DNA from: Delphinus delphis
Taxonomy: Eukaryota; Chordata; Mammalia; Artiodactyla; Delphinidae
Reading direction: 5' to 3'
Length of the DNA: 64,000 nucleotides
Assembly: GCF_949987515.2 (NCBI RefSeq)
Contig: NC_082694.2
Coordinates: 65,966,080 to 66,030,079, forward strand
The notes under the pieces were generated by a model, which searched no databases, had not been told where the DNA came from, and saw only the letters and a list, made by a program, of their open reading frames with translations. Made by a program: the position numbers and the translations under genes. Positions 48,181-61,145 of this stretch are shown piece by piece (positions within the stretch are counted from its first letter, which is position 1; each line of letters begins with the position of its first letter).

Positions 48181-49071
48181 CCTGACTTCCGCTCTCCCCT
48201 GAGCCGTTTCTCCCCTGCCGCCCCACCTCCCCTCTGGCTCCTCGTGGGCGTATCCCCCAGCCGCTGCCTTGCAGCTCCTCCCTCGGGTGTGCACGGTCTC
48301 CCTGGGGTGACACGGGTCCCCCGGCTCTTTCACTCTTAACAAGACTCGACTGGGGATGTGAAGCCAGCCATTGTCAGACAAGAGGCCTTCCTGATGAAAT
48401 CATCAGTCAGGCCCTGTCTCTGCTGGCTGCGGCTTGGAATCACCCAGAGACACTGCTCATCCCTGCGGATGAGTCCAATGGCCCTCGGCAGCCCCACATC
48501 CTGGGGCAGGCAACCCTAGGGGAGGTCATGTCTGCAGGACCCCTGCAAAGCAGACAGGTCTTTTCTACCCTTCCTGTTGCTCACCCACCAGCTCCCCTCC
48601 AGTTTCTCAGAGATCCATTCTTTTCATTAGTTTTCATTAAACCCATCGTATGGAGTGACCAGGGCTGACTTGAATACACAGAACGCGGTCCATCCACTGG
48701 CGCACACTTGGCGGGTGCACTCACCTCTCATGCTGCCTCCGGAGTTGCAAGGCGCTCTCCTCCCCCCAGCTGCTCCCCACTCCCCCCTGCCAGGGCCCCC
48801 ACCCCAACTGGTGAAGGCTGTGTTTGGGGCTCGCTCTCTTCCCCTGGGCGCACGTGATGTTGGCTCTCCTTTCTCAGGGCCGCCTTCTCCTTCCAATTGA
48901 TTGTTTTCCCTGTGAAATAAATCTAAGCCAGGTCCCTTTCAGATACAGCAAGAGCCAGCTGGTGTAGGGCCACATCCAGGTGACGCTGGACTGACTGTGT
49001 TACTAGCTGGTGGGTGGGGCTGCTCTCTGCTCACTGCACGAAGGACTGCTTGACTCTTAACTCCCCACCAG
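48181..49071. other. CAPN13: CAPN13 intron W13-W14, right part
   Basis: No gene or confident repeat recognised; pyrimidine-rich in 48180-48260. Confidence 0.4.
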
Positions 49072-49140
49072 CTGAAGGTGAACGGGCGGCTTGACCAAGA
49101 GGAGTTTTCAAGGCTGTGGAGCCGTCTTGTCCACTGCCAG
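49072..49140 (+). pseudogene. CAPN13: CAPN13 exon W14: EF-hand exon (intact)
   Basis: 69 nt, phase 0 to 0, acceptor CCACCAG and donor GTACCT. It encodes [20 protein letters not shown] then HCQ, an EF-hand loop and exiting helix of the penta-EF-hand domain (G at loop position 6, DQEEF at its end). Near-identical to recalled human CAPN13. Confidence 0.95.
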
Positions 49141-49539
49141 GTACCTGCGTGTTCCCTTTTGACTAACACTCTTATTCTGTCTGGTTTAGCATATGTTTAC
49201 AGGGTAGCCCGATCCTACACCAGGGTTGAGGGCTATGAAAGGAGAGGAGACTCACCCCCACCCTCAAGGAGGGCCCCTGTTTTGCTTGGGGATCTGTACA
49301 TGCACCACTAGAAGGTACGAGGCAATGCGCGGTCGGGTGGCAGGCTGAGGACCGCTCTAGGAGGCTGGAGGAGAAATGGGTCACAGTGACTGTAGCTAAA
49401 ACTGCCAGCTAGCACTGCTCTCCTCATTGCTCCCCGGGCCCAGTGCAGCAGCCCCTAGGCCACCAGTTCCCCTCAGCCCCTTCCCCTCCGTCTGCCAGGA
49501 CATACATCAGAATCACAGTGTGGTCTGTGGCCTCAGTGT

Positions 49540-50070
49540 GGCCTCACTGTGTTCTCAGGACAAAGTTGAAACTCCTCAGCTGTACATAGGATCCTCTGAG
49601 TTGGGACCCACTGTGGAGTCCAGGAGAAGCCCTTTCCCTCATCCCACTGGCTCCATCGGACCCCAGCCCTGAGACTCCTTGTCCTCCCGTCCCTGCACTC
49701 AGAGCCTGCCTGATGCCCACCCAGCCTGCGGGTCCAGCCCCAAAACCCCTGGGGGCCTTGCCCGCCCCCCTAAGACCCAGCGAGTCCCCCTTCAGCTCCT
49801 AACACTTGAACCCACAATAATAAAATAAAAACACTTTCAATTTACATATTATTTATTTATATCACCGAATCCCTGATTGGGGTCATTTGGTTTCTCACCA
49901 GGCACTGCAATGGCCGACAGTCCTCCCATTAGATTGCAGGGTCCTCCCGGGCAGGGATCCCTCATATTCGTCCTTTTCCGCAGGGCCTTCCACGGTGTCC
50001 AGCACACAGAAGGCACTCGAGTGCTGAACAAATGACCGAACGAACGCGTGACTGAATGAATGAGTCCGTA
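49540..50070 (+). repeat. L2-like LINE fossil
   Basis: AAAGTTGAAACTCCTCAGC on the left. From 49930: ATTAGATTGCAGGGTCCTCCCGGGCAGGGA, CCAGCACACAGAAGGCACTC and a terminal GAATGAATGA stretch, the L2 3' end in sense orientation. Confidence 0.65.
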
Positions 50071-50484
50071 CCTGATTGAGAACACGCTAAGCCTCTGAAC
50101 TCACAAAAGCCAACTAAGGCCAGAGAAGAGTTGTCAAGCCGCTCTTTCCCAGTAACCGGCTCCCACGAGCTGCCTCAGCTGCACACCTGCTTGGGGGTAT
50201 TTTGCTTTAAAACAGCTCCTGGGCAGCAGCTGAGCATAGGCCAACGTTAGGAGTCCCGGGTTCAGTCCTGCGGTGCCTGCCTGCTCCATTCAAGGCAAGT
50301 TACTCACCCACCTGTGTCCTTACCTGGGAAGCAGGAGGAGCCTGAGGGTTCGAGTGAGAATTAGCGGGAGGGAGAAAAGTCTCGGGCAAACGGAGAGCCG
50401 CCCTGCACAAAATCGGGGCGTTCAGGTGACTCCACACCACGGCCGTGCCTGGTCCCAGGCGCAGTTCTCACGTACCTTCAGTGC

Positions 50485-50725
50485 TGCCTACGTAGCACTC
50501 ACTGTCGTGCAAGGCGCGCTCCTAAACGCTTTATAAAGATGTGCTCGTTTACTCCGTGCAATGAACCTGTGAGGTAGGTACTGTAATTGGGCCTGTGCTA
50601 CAGAGGGGGAAACTGAGGCCTAGAAAGGTTAGGTCACTTGACCCAGGTTACACAGCTGGTAATAGTCAAGCTGGGATTTATACTCAGCGGTTTGGTTGTA
50701 ACGTCTGTGCTATTAACCCCACCCT
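50485..50725 (-). repeat. MIR SINE, near full length
   Basis: GTGCAATGAACCTGTGAGGTAGG, GGGGAAACTGAGGCCTAG, GGTTACACAGCTGGTAATAG, CTGTGCTATTAACCCC: well-preserved antisense MIR between W14 and W15. Confidence 0.88.
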
Positions 50726-51105
50726 AGGCAACCTCTAGAGAGCTCTCTACCTCCCTGGAAAGCAGGAAGCCTCCCGGGCGGCAGGAGCCCAGTCTAGGGG
50801 GTGAGGAAGAGGAAGGAGAGCAGGTCGGGGGAGCGGGGGGAAGGTGCGGGCCTGGGAGAGGGACCTGCCGCCCCGCAGTTGACGGCCAGGCAGTCAGCTT
50901 TATCAAGCAGAGCCCATTCCCCAACCCCGGCCTCAGCTATGCACCCTGCCGACCTCTGAGCTGGGCCCACTCGTGCTTTAGTGAAGCAGCCTCCAGGGCT
51001 GGGAACGAGATTTATCGGGACCTCCCTCTACCCAGGTACCCAGGACATCCTCTCCCAGGTGGACACTGGGCTCACACGGGCTTCTTGCTTTTTCTCCCGT
51101 ATCAG
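50726..51105. other. CAPN13: CAPN13 intron before W15
   Basis: No repeat recognised; GC-rich at 50755-50890. Confidence 0.5.
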
Positions 51106-51181
51106 AGTGTTTCCCAAAACTCCCGGAAGAACTCTGGAGTTTTCCCAAGCTCGGATTTGTGGAAGGTCATAAAGGACACAG
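51106..51181 (+). pseudogene. CAPN13: CAPN13 exon W15: EF-hand exon (intact)
   Basis: 76 nt, phase 0 to 1, acceptor GTATCAG and donor GTAAAG. It encodes SVSQNSRKNSGVFPSSDLWK then VIKDT. 'SGVFPSSDLWKVI' matches the PEF EF3 segment 'G.L.SSDLWKAI'. A pure (GT)n run begins 35 nt after the exon. Confidence 0.93.
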
Positions 51182-51214
51182 GTAAAGCCGGCGACCCTTT
51201 GAGCCATGATGACT

Positions 51215-51215
<1 letters not shown>

Positions 51216-51284
<69 letters not shown>
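51216..51284. repeat. Pure (GT)n array just after exon W15
   Basis: About 34 uninterrupted GT units followed by CGCGTGTGCGTGC, beginning 35 nt downstream of the W15 exon end. Confidence 0.97.
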
Positions 51285-51288
<4 letters not shown>

Positions 51289-51684
51289 TGTGCGTGCAGC
51301 ATGCTGTAGAAAAGGCTGGTAGGTGCCGGGCATGGTGGGGAGAGAGCAGAGCAGTGTTTGTGCCCTCCCCTGCTTCACACTGGGTCTGTGAGCCTCCTGC
51401 CTCCAGACGCAGACTCCACCCTCCCCCACCTGAGTTCTCGCCTGCCAGTTAATTCTCCTGATTGCCTTCTCTCCCCAGCACAGCTCTAATTGTGTAGAAA
51501 TGACCCCGCATGGTTGGTCCCCTACCAGAAATCTAGCTTGCCTTGAAGATGCTTCCATCTCGGCATCCGGGCCGTCAGGGTTAAATACCCACAGGGGGGC
51601 TGATGTGCTCTCTTTGCAGAGGGTCTGGGGCTAAGTGAAATCAAGTGGCCTCTGTCTGCTTCAAGGAGGCAAGAGCTCTCAGTC

Positions 51685-51850
51685 CTGGGAGAATGATAAT
51701 AACAGCGCAGGGCGCAGATGCTTCATATTTCAGCAACAACGTCACCTCATTTGACTGTCTCAACAGCTCCGGAACTTGGGAAGGACAGGAATCGTTATCC
51801 TCACTGTACCCATGGGGGAAATGGCTCACAAAAGGGTTAAGTCAGGAAAC
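51685..51850 (-). repeat. MIR fossil
   Basis: AATGATAATAACAGCGC at the left, CACTGTACCCATGGGGGAAATGG and AGGGTTAAGTCAGG at the right: antisense MIR. Confidence 0.6.
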
Positions 51851-52024
51851 TGCCACCTTCCTGAATACAATGTAAAATCAGGCTCCAGCAGGTCCCCTGC
51901 TGGAAGGGCGGCCTCCACGGGTCTCCCTCCCAGGGGCTCTCAGCCTGTTGAGCGGGTAGAAACCTGAGCTGCTGCCCACACCCGGCTTCAGCCTCTATCC
52001 TCGCCTTACTTTTCACAGCCGAGG

Positions 52025-52222
52025 GCTGTGGTTCTCACACCTGAGCCCGAGTCAGGACCCCTGGGGGCTTGTGACAGTGCAGACTGGTGAGCCTCACCAC
52101 CTGCCCAACGTTTCTGCTTCAGGAGGACTGGGGTGGGGCTCAAGAATCTGTACTTCTGACAAGTTCCCTAGTGAAGCCAAAGCTTCTGGTCTGGGGAATC
52201 CCACTCTGAGAACCACTGAACG
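52025..52222 (+). mobile_element. MER5A hAT fossil, near full length
   Basis: CTGTGGTTCTCACACCTGAG at the left and CACTCTGAGAACCACTG at the right as terminal inverted repeats; GGTGGGGCTCAAGAATCTG in the middle. Confidence 0.85.
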
Positions 52223-52769
52223 GCCGGTGAAAGACGAAACCTTTAAAGGAGAACCTCACTCATGACTCCAGAATAAGAAAAGGGAGAAAGAGAATAGTTG
52301 GAATTCGGCCGAAAAGCTGGCAGGGGCCAGTCCAGTAACTGAAAGGGGCAACAGAGCTGATGTGATTTGAGGGGGCAGTTTGAGAACATGCAAGCTGCGG
52401 AGGCGTGCCCTATCTAAAGGCATTCAGATCCACATTTTATGAGCTCTGCAGGAGAAGCCGAATATGTCTGTGGCTGTATGGGGCCCACAGGCCACCGGGC
52501 TTGTCCCCTTGACGGATGGTTTGGTTTACAGTGTTCTGCTGGCTCACCGGGGTGCACAGGCCCCCCTGATTTTCAGTCTGCCGTTGTTGGTTCTGTGGTC
52601 AGTGCCCCCTTGGAGCTCACAGCTAGACGTGCACGACCACAGGACTCGAAGAGGGTGAGGCAGCTCTCTCCCGTCCACCTGAGGCCACCACCTGAGCTCT
52701 CCGCTCTGAGGACAGGACCACCCCAACTCCCGACCTCCTCCCTGCTCACTGGCTCCCCCCGTGTCCCAG

Positions 52770-52898
52770 ACTTCCTTGCAGGGATCCCCGTCACCAATGA
52801 GCGGCTGGATCTCATGAGACTCCGCTATAGCGACAGCACAGGCAGGGTCAGCTTCCCCAGCCTGGTCTGCGTCCTGATGCGGCTTGAAGCCATGACAA
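52770..52898 (+). pseudogene. CAPN13: CAPN13 exon W16: EF-hands 3-4 (intact frame)
   Basis: 129 nt, phase 1 to 1, acceptor GTCCCAG. It encodes (D)[20 protein letters not shown] then [20 protein letters not shown] and MT. '[13 protein letters not shown]' is an EF-hand loop. The donor is AA|GTGTCA, a poor match to consensus and possibly weakened. Confidence 0.95.
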
Positions 52899-53856
52899 GT
52901 GTCATCCCGGGGCCATCCTGGAGACCTTCACAAAGGACACAGGAGGGGACCAGGAATGCGCTCCAGCCCCAGGCCTGGGCTCGTCCCAAGGGACAGAGCC
53001 AACGTTAGCCTGTGTGATGGTGTAGTTGCCTGGAGTCCCCAACCTCCCTTCTGCACCCTTTTCTCCCCAGGACATTCCCCCACCCCAGATCGCTCATTTC
53101 CTCATCACCCTACTAGCATGTCTCTCAGGAACCAGGTTAAATCGCTGCGGCCCCTCTCCAGATTGTGTTTATGGTTTAAACCTACTCTTTAGTCATGCAA
53201 CGAAGGGTTTGATCCCTGCTGAAGGATTGCACACACAGCGAGTAGGTGGGAGCAGTAGGTCCCCCCCACCGAGGCCTCAGAAATCCAGCTATGTAGGCCA
53301 GAGGTTTTGACACTTTTTAGCAGCACACCCCTTTGTTTTAAATGACATTTCACGTGAAACCCCAAGCCACAATACAGCTCTAAATGGAGCTGTTGTGGTT
53401 GAGGTCGAAGTGGGAACTGTCCTACGCTCACATCCTTGCACCGCCCCTGCCATGTGGCACTAACCCCACAGCTCTGAGGCAGGCGATTAACAAGGTGGAG
53501 AGAGCAGAACGCTGGGAGGGTAAAGGAGAAGCCAGAGGCGCAGTCTTGCTCCAGAGAATTCGCAGCTGGACAAGGGAGGTGCCCCGAGATACCTGCTAAA
53601 ACAAGCCCCGCATCCCCACAGCCAGGTGTGGAGAGTACAAAGTGTAAGGAAGCTGCAGGGGGCAGGGCGTGTGGGGCAGAGCAGTCAGGGGGCTGTTCTG
53701 AGGGCTGAGCCTGAGCCACGGGTGTCGAGTTTGGCTGGAAAGAGAAATGGAGGGGAGGCCGAGCACACTCCAGGGCTTCGCACAGAATCACCACGTTGGC
53801 TTTCATCGCACGTGGGCCCAGGCCTGTCCTGATTCTTCTCCTCCTCTTTACCCTAG
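52899..53856. other. CAPN13: CAPN13 intron W16-W17
   Basis: No confident repeat; long opposite-strand open frame 53189-53878 has no known domain and overlaps exon W17 antisense. Confidence 0.5.
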
Positions 53857-53912
53857 AAGCGTTCCAGAACCTCTCCAAGGACGGAAAAGGACTCTACCTG
53901 ACAGAAATGGAG
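53857..53912 (+). pseudogene. CAPN13: CAPN13 exon W17: last EF-hand (intact)
   Basis: 56 nt, phase 1 to 0, acceptor TACCCTAG and donor GTGAGG. It encodes (K)AFQNLSKDGKGLYLTEME, the fifth EF-hand used for dimerisation in PEF proteins. Almost identical to recalled human CAPN13. Confidence 0.95.
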
Positions 53913-54186
53913 GTGAGGTACCTTCCCGTCCCAGAGACAGGGCACAACCCCAGGCCGCCTCCCCTCACCTGATTCCAGGCCTGAGGTTATTGAACAGTCT
54001 GTCAGAGGCCAGCCAAGCTGCCGGCCCCCCGCCTCCAATTACGGCCTTTATATATTGCTGGCTGCCAAGCCTGCTTTAGGATCCTGGCAGACAGATTTTA
54101 TTTTTTCCAATCGCTTAATAAAGCAGAGGATTGTGTGGGAGTCATAAATCCAGGAGGGAACTAAGGAACACCTGTGGAGCTCACTG

Positions 54187-54473
54187 GTTTTTTTAATTTG
54201 TTTATTTTATTTATTTATTTTTGGCTGCGTTGGGTCTTCGTTGCGGTGCGTCGGCTTCTCATTGCGGTGGCTTCTCTTGCTGCAGAGCACGGACTGTAGG
54301 CGTGCAGGCTCAGTAGTTGTGGCTTGCGGGTTCTAGAGCGCAGGCTCAGTAGTTGTGGCGCACGGGCTTAGTTGCTCCGCAGCATGTGGGATCTTCCTGG
54401 ATCAGGGCTTGAACCCGTGTCCCCTGCATTGGCAGGTGGATTCCTAACCACTGTGCCACCAGGGAAGCCCCAT
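54187..54473 (-). mobile_element. CHR-type SINE with 10-bp target-site duplication
   Basis: Antisense: poly-T and TTTATTTATTTTTGGCTGCG tail, CGGTGGCTTCTCTTGC, GTGGGATCTTCCTGGATC, ending CACTGTGCCACCAGGGAAGC. Flanked by GAGCTCACTG at 54177-54186 and 54474-54483. Lies 286 bp before the last CAPN13 exon. Confidence 0.93.
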
Positions 54474-54758
54474 GAGCTCACTGTACATTAAAATTACTCC
54501 CAGTGAGTTTTTGAAAGAGCCTCCTGACCCAGCCAGCTGGTTGACCTCAGCTGTCCCTCTCAGCGCCCGGCTATTCAGGGAGCAGCGGAAGATATGCTGT
54601 AATAGAGGGCCGAGACCTCCTGCTTGGGTTGGAATTAGCTGGAAAAGGTTGATGAGACTAGACTGAGATCTTTCAAGGGAAGAGGGTACCATTTGCCCTG
54701 CTCTGTGTTAAGCTGACTAGTTTAAAGTTGTGTTGTAACAAGGATGCTTATTTCTCAC

Positions 54759-54785
54759 TGGATGAACCTGGTGATGTACAACTGA
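54759..54785 (+). pseudogene. CAPN13: CAPN13 exon W18: terminal exon with lost acceptor
   Basis: TGG ATG AAC CTG GTG ATG TAC AAC TGA encodes WMNLVMYN and stop, matching the recalled human end WMSLVMYN and the 27-nt last exon typical of calpains. The bases just before are TTTCTCAC instead of ...AG, so the acceptor dinucleotide is AC at 54757-54758. A pyrimidine stretch (TTATTTCTC) remains. No AATAAA was seen in the 290 bp before the next L1. Confidence 0.88.
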
Positions 54786-55074
54786 AGGCAGGAGGAGAGC
54801 TGACCCCAGAGCCCAGATAAGACGACATAGCTTTAGAATCATTTCCTCCCAGGGGCACAATGCATCTTCCCCTCCAGGAACTGCACACGAGACTCTCTCC
54901 CTGGGGGCAGCCTCCCCAGAGATTACAGAGCCCTTCTCTATGTGAGCCAAGGCTCAGCTGCTTGGCCCATGAGTTTCAAGGCCAGTGCTGCAGATTTCAT
55001 CCAAGTCATGTAGAACAGGGGGCATCCATGAAAGAGTGTGGCCTGGAGGTTATGAGGGAGGGATTTAGAATTCT

Positions 55075-55812
55075 TTTTAAAATTTCTTTTTATTGAGATA
55101 TAATTGATATTAACCTTAACACATTAACACTGTGTTCATATTAGGCGTACGACATAATGCTCTGACGTATGTATGTATTGTGAAACGATTACCATGATAA
55201 GTGTGGTTGTCACCTCACATAGTTACAATTTTTTTTCTTGTGATGAGAACTTTTACAATCTACTCTCTTAGCATCTTTCAAATCGACAACACAGTATAGT
55301 CCCCATGCTGTATGTTAACCGCCCCAAAACCTCTGTATCTTATAACTGAAGGTTTGCACCTTTGGACCACCTTCACCCATTTTGACCAACCCCCTTACCT
55401 CCCACCAGTGGCAACCACTTTGTTCTCTGTATCTATGAATTCAGTTGTGGTTTTTTATTAGATTCCACATGTAAGTGAAATCGTACAGTATTTGTCTCTC
55501 TCTGACTTATTTCACTTAGCATAATACCCTCAGGGTTCATCCATGTTGTCACTAATGGCAGGATTTTCTTCTTTTTATGGCTGAATACTATTCTGTTGTA
55601 TGTATATATGTATACCACGTTTTCTTTATCCATTCGTCTATTGACGGACATGTATCAGTAGGTTGTTTCTATGTCTTGGCTACTGTAAAGAATGCGGCAA
55701 TGAACAGGAAGGTGTCTGTATCTTTCCGAGTTAGTGTTTTTATTTTCTTTGGATAAATACCCAGAAGTAGAATTGTTGGATCATATGATAGTTCTATTAT
55801 TAATTTTTTTTC
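55075..55812 (-). mobile_element. L1 3' portion, antisense (first half of a split copy)
   Basis: AATTTCTTTTTATTGAGATA, CCACTTTGTTCTCTGTATC and TTTTTATGGCTGAATACTATTC: antisense L1 3' end and ORF2 C-terminus, no open frame. Homology stops near GTTCTATTATTAATTTTT and resumes at about 56605. Confidence 0.85.
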
Positions 55813-56604
55813 AATTAAGTGACCATTTATTGAATAACACCTATATGAGAGGCACTGTGCTGGGCTCCAGGGATACAGAGATAAATGAAATTTGTGTGGT
55901 TTCTGCCCTCAGTTCCTCTCTGTCTAGTGGGAGAGATAGTTCTATAATAGGAAACTACACTCTAATATACAAGATGCAATGAAAGAGGCTTGAGTGCTCT
56001 ATGGACACTAAGGGGTGTTCGATGAGTTCAGCTTTGGATATGGTGATGTGCTTGTGGGACACCCATATGGAGATCTCCCATAGACAGCTGAACATGCAGG
56101 TCTTTAGGGAAATCAAACTCGGTCATTGCCCTGGAGGGTCTTGCTATGGAGTGGAAGAGACAGAAATGTAAATACTGAATATAATAGATCAATTGCAATA
56201 CTCTGTAGTGAAAGCTAACACAGAAGTTCGCGCAAAGATGATGGTACAACTAAGTTGGCCTGGAAGTTGTGATGTCTCTAGGAGACAGCCTAGGAACTGA
56301 GTCTTGAATGATTAGGAGTTGCTGTCCAGTGTTGTGGGCTCTTGATGAGGTCATCGTTCACATGGAGTACTTTGGATGGACTGAGTGAGACTTCAAGGCA
56401 GAGGGGACATCACCAGCTGGGCAGTCAGAGGACAGTGTGCAGGCAGCTGGTCATGGGAGGCCCTCCTCTGAGGGCAAGACCCACAGCTCACAGTCTTCCT
56501 TGATACAAGTAAAAGTTGGCATGCTGTGCCCACTCCAGTGGTGGGTGTGTCCGATGGTACTAGGAGTTGGTTCAGTGTCCTCTGGAGAGCAGATACCCAG
56601 AGCC
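55813..56604. other. Non-L1 segment splitting an L1
   Basis: Left part (55815-56000) resembles the ancient repeat family at 30890 (CCATTTATTGAATAACACC, GGCACTGTGCTGGGCTCC, CAGTTCCTCTCTGTCTAGTGG). The right part to 56604 is similar ancient-repeat-like or unique text. No gene recognised. Confidence 0.55.
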
Positions 56605-57150
56605 TATTACAGATATTTTAAGGAAACTCCATACAGTTTGCCATGATGGCTACACCAACTTACATTCCCACCAACAGTGCACAAAGGTTCCCTTTCTCCA
56701 CCTCCTCACCAACACTTGTCTTTTTGATGATACTCATTCTACCGGGTGTGAGGTGATACCTCATTGTGGTTTTGATTTGCATTTCCCTGATGATTAGTGA
56801 TGTTGAGCATCTTTTCATGTACCTGTTGGCCATCTGTATGTCTTCTTTGGGAAAATGTCTATTCAGATCCTCTGCCCATTTTTTTTTTTTTCCTCTGCCC
56901 ATTTTTAAATCAGATTGGGATTTTTTTCTGTTGAGTCATATGAGTTCTTTATATATGTTGGATATTAACCCTTTATCAGATATCTTTATTTCCTTCAGTG
57001 TTTCATTCTTTTCCCAACCTTGCCCTTTGCCCTTACTGTCTGCCCAGCCCTGGGTTAGTTACCTCATTCTTGATCCTTCATGTCTTGGCCCCATTGGGTT
57101 TCCATATTATTTATTCGTGTAAACCACTTCCCCCATCATAACATTCAAAA
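56605..57150 (-). mobile_element. L1, antisense (second half of the split copy)
   Basis: Resumes at TTTTAAGGAAACTCCATACAG and proceeds through CCACCAACAGTGCACAAAGG and GGTTTTGATTTGCATTTCCC, continuing the ORF2 region broken off at 55812. It fades at about 57000-57150. Confidence 0.8.
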
Positions 57151-57179
57151 CACTGTTTTGTTGCTGTGGCTCACTCCTT

Positions 57180-57868
57180 CCTTTTTTTTTGTAGAGCCTT
57201 ATTGAAATATAATTCACATAGCATACAGTTTACCCATTTAAGGTATACAGCTCAGTGGTTTTCAGCATAGTCACAGAGCTTGGCAACCATCACTACAATG
57301 TAAGTTTAGAACATTTTTCGTCACCACAAAAAGAAACTCCATGCTCATTAGCAGTCAAGTCCTATTTTTGCCTCATCCCTTTAGTCCTAGGTGACCACGA
57401 ATCTACTTCTGCATCTATAGATTTGCCTATTCTGGACATTTTATGTCATTGGAATCATGCAATATGTGGTCTGTTGTGACTGACTTCTTTCACTTAATAT
57501 AATATTTTCAAGGTTCATCCAGGTGGTAGCATGTATTAGTACTTCATTCCTTTTTAGTGCCAAATAATATTTTCATCTTGTAGGTATACCATATTTTATT
57601 CATCCATTCATCAGTTGACGGGCACTTAGGTAGATTCTACTTTTTGACTATTGTAGATAATCCTGCTATGAATGTTTGTGTACAAGTTTTTGCATGGATG
57701 TATGTTTTCATTTCATTTGTATACTTAGAAATGGAATTGCTGGATCATGTGGTGACTTGATGTATAACATTTTGAGCAACTGCCAGACTGTTTTCCAAAG
57801 CAGCTACACCGCTTTACATTCCTACCAGCAGTAAATGAGAGTTCCAATTTGTCCATATTATCGGCAAC
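57180..57868 (-). mobile_element. Older L1, antisense, host of a nested L1
   Basis: TTATTGAAATATAATTCACATAG, GATTTGCCTATTCTGGAC and CATTCCTACCAGCAGTAAATG. Broken at ATTATCGGCAACAC (57868) and resumed at GCCAACATTTTTCATTG (59521). Confidence 0.85.
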
Positions 57869-59520
<1,652 letters not shown>

Positions 59521-61145
59521 GCCAACATTTTTCATTGTCTTTTTTATTATAGCCATCCTAGAGGGTATGACGTTATATCTCATTGTGGTTTTGATTTGCA
59601 GTTCCCTGATAGCTCATGATGTTGAGTACCTTTTTGTTGTTTATTGGCCATTTGTATATCTTCTTTGGAGAAATATCTGTTCAAATCCTTTGTCTGTTTT
59701 TAAAACTGGGTTATTTATCATTTTGTTGCTGAGTTGTAAGAGTTCTTTATATATATATTCTAGTTACCAGTCCCTTATCATCTATGTGATTTGCAAAAAT
59801 TTTCTCCCATTCTGCAGGTTGTCTTTTAAGTTTCTTGATGATATCATTTTCAGAGTTTTTAATTTTGATGAAGTCCAACTTATCTATTTTTTCTTTTGTC
59901 ACTTACACTTTTGGTATTGTATCTAAGAAATCATTGTCTAACCCAAGATCATGAGTATTTACTCCTATGTTTTTCTCTAAGAGTTTTATAGTTTAGCTCT
60001 TACGTTTAGGTCTTTGATCCATTCTGAGGTAATTTTTGTATATGGTGTGATGTAGGGGGTCCAACTTCATTCTTTTCCTGTATATCCAGTTGTCCCAGCA
60101 CCATTTATTAGAGAGACTATTATTTGCCCCATTTTATTGTTTTGGCACCCTTTCCAAAAACCAGTTTATCATAATGTAAGGATTTATTCCTGAACTTTAA
60201 ATTCTATCCCATTATCTTAATGTCTATCCTTTTGACAGTACCACACTCTGTTGATTACTATAGTTTTGTAGTATGTTTTGAAATCAGGAAGTATGAGTCT
60301 TCCAACTTCGTTTTCTTTCTCAAGATTGTTTTGGTGACTGAGTTCCTTGCATTTACATATGAATTTTAGGGTCAGCTTGACAAACTCTGCAGAAAATAAA
60401 GGCAGCTGGGATTTTTATGGCAATCACATAAATCTGTAGATCAATTTGGGGAGTCTTGCCATCTTCACAACATAACATTTTCTGATCCATGAACATGAGA
60501 TGTCTCTCCATTATTTTTAGATCTCATTTAGTTTCTTTCAACAACATTTTGTGGTTTTCAGTGTAGAAGTCCTGCACTTCCTTTGTTAAATTTACTCCTA
60601 AGCATTTTATTCAATTTGATTCTATTATACATAATTTCACTCTTAGCTTATTCACTGCTAATGTATAGAAGTAAAATTGATTTTTGTATGTTCTGCCACC
60701 TTTCTGAACTTATTTCTTAGTCCTAATAGTTTTTTAGGGGATTCCTTAGGTTTTATATATATAAAATCATGTCATCTGCAAATGGAGATAGTTTTATTTT
60801 CTCCATTCCAATCTGGATGACTTTTATTTACTTTTCTTGTCTAACTGTCCTGGCTAGAACTTGTAGTACAATGCTGAGTAGAGGTGGAGAAAGCAGACAT
60901 TCTTGTGTTCCTGATCTTGGGAGAGAACTCCCAAGTCTTTCACCAATAAGTATGATGTTAGCTGTGGGTTTTGTTTTTTGTTTGTTTGTTTTGGCCGCAC
61001 CACACAGCATGTGGGATCTTAGTTCCCTGACCAGGGATGGAACCTGCACCTCCTGCAGTCGAAGTGCAGAGTCTTAACCACTGGACCGCCAGGGAAGTCC
61101 CATTCTGGGGTTTTTGTAGATACCATTTGTCAAGTTGAGGAAGTT
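59521..61145 (-). mobile_element. Older L1, resumed after the nested copy
   Basis: Continues antisense ORF2: TTTTTTATTATAGCCATCC, TTGTAGTATGTTTTGAAATC, AATCATGTCATCTGCAAATG (encodes FADDM-region remnants on the minus strand). Interrupted by a SINE at 60972-61101. Confidence 0.83.
60972..61101 (-). mobile_element. tRNA-derived SINE, short antisense copy
   Basis: TTTGTTTGTTTGTTTTGGCC tail, GCATGTGGGATCTTAGTTCC, ending TTAACCACTGGACCGCCAGG. Flanking TGGGTTTTG (left) and TGGGGTTTTTG (right) fit a slightly decayed duplication. Confidence 0.85.

Noticed and set aside
52439..53008. 189-aa plus-strand open frame containing exon W16
   Set aside because: Intron read-through on both sides of a real 129-nt exon with its own splice sites.
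53189..53878. 229-aa minus-strand open frame
   Set aside because: No known domain; overlaps CAPN13 exon W17 in antisense and intron sequence.
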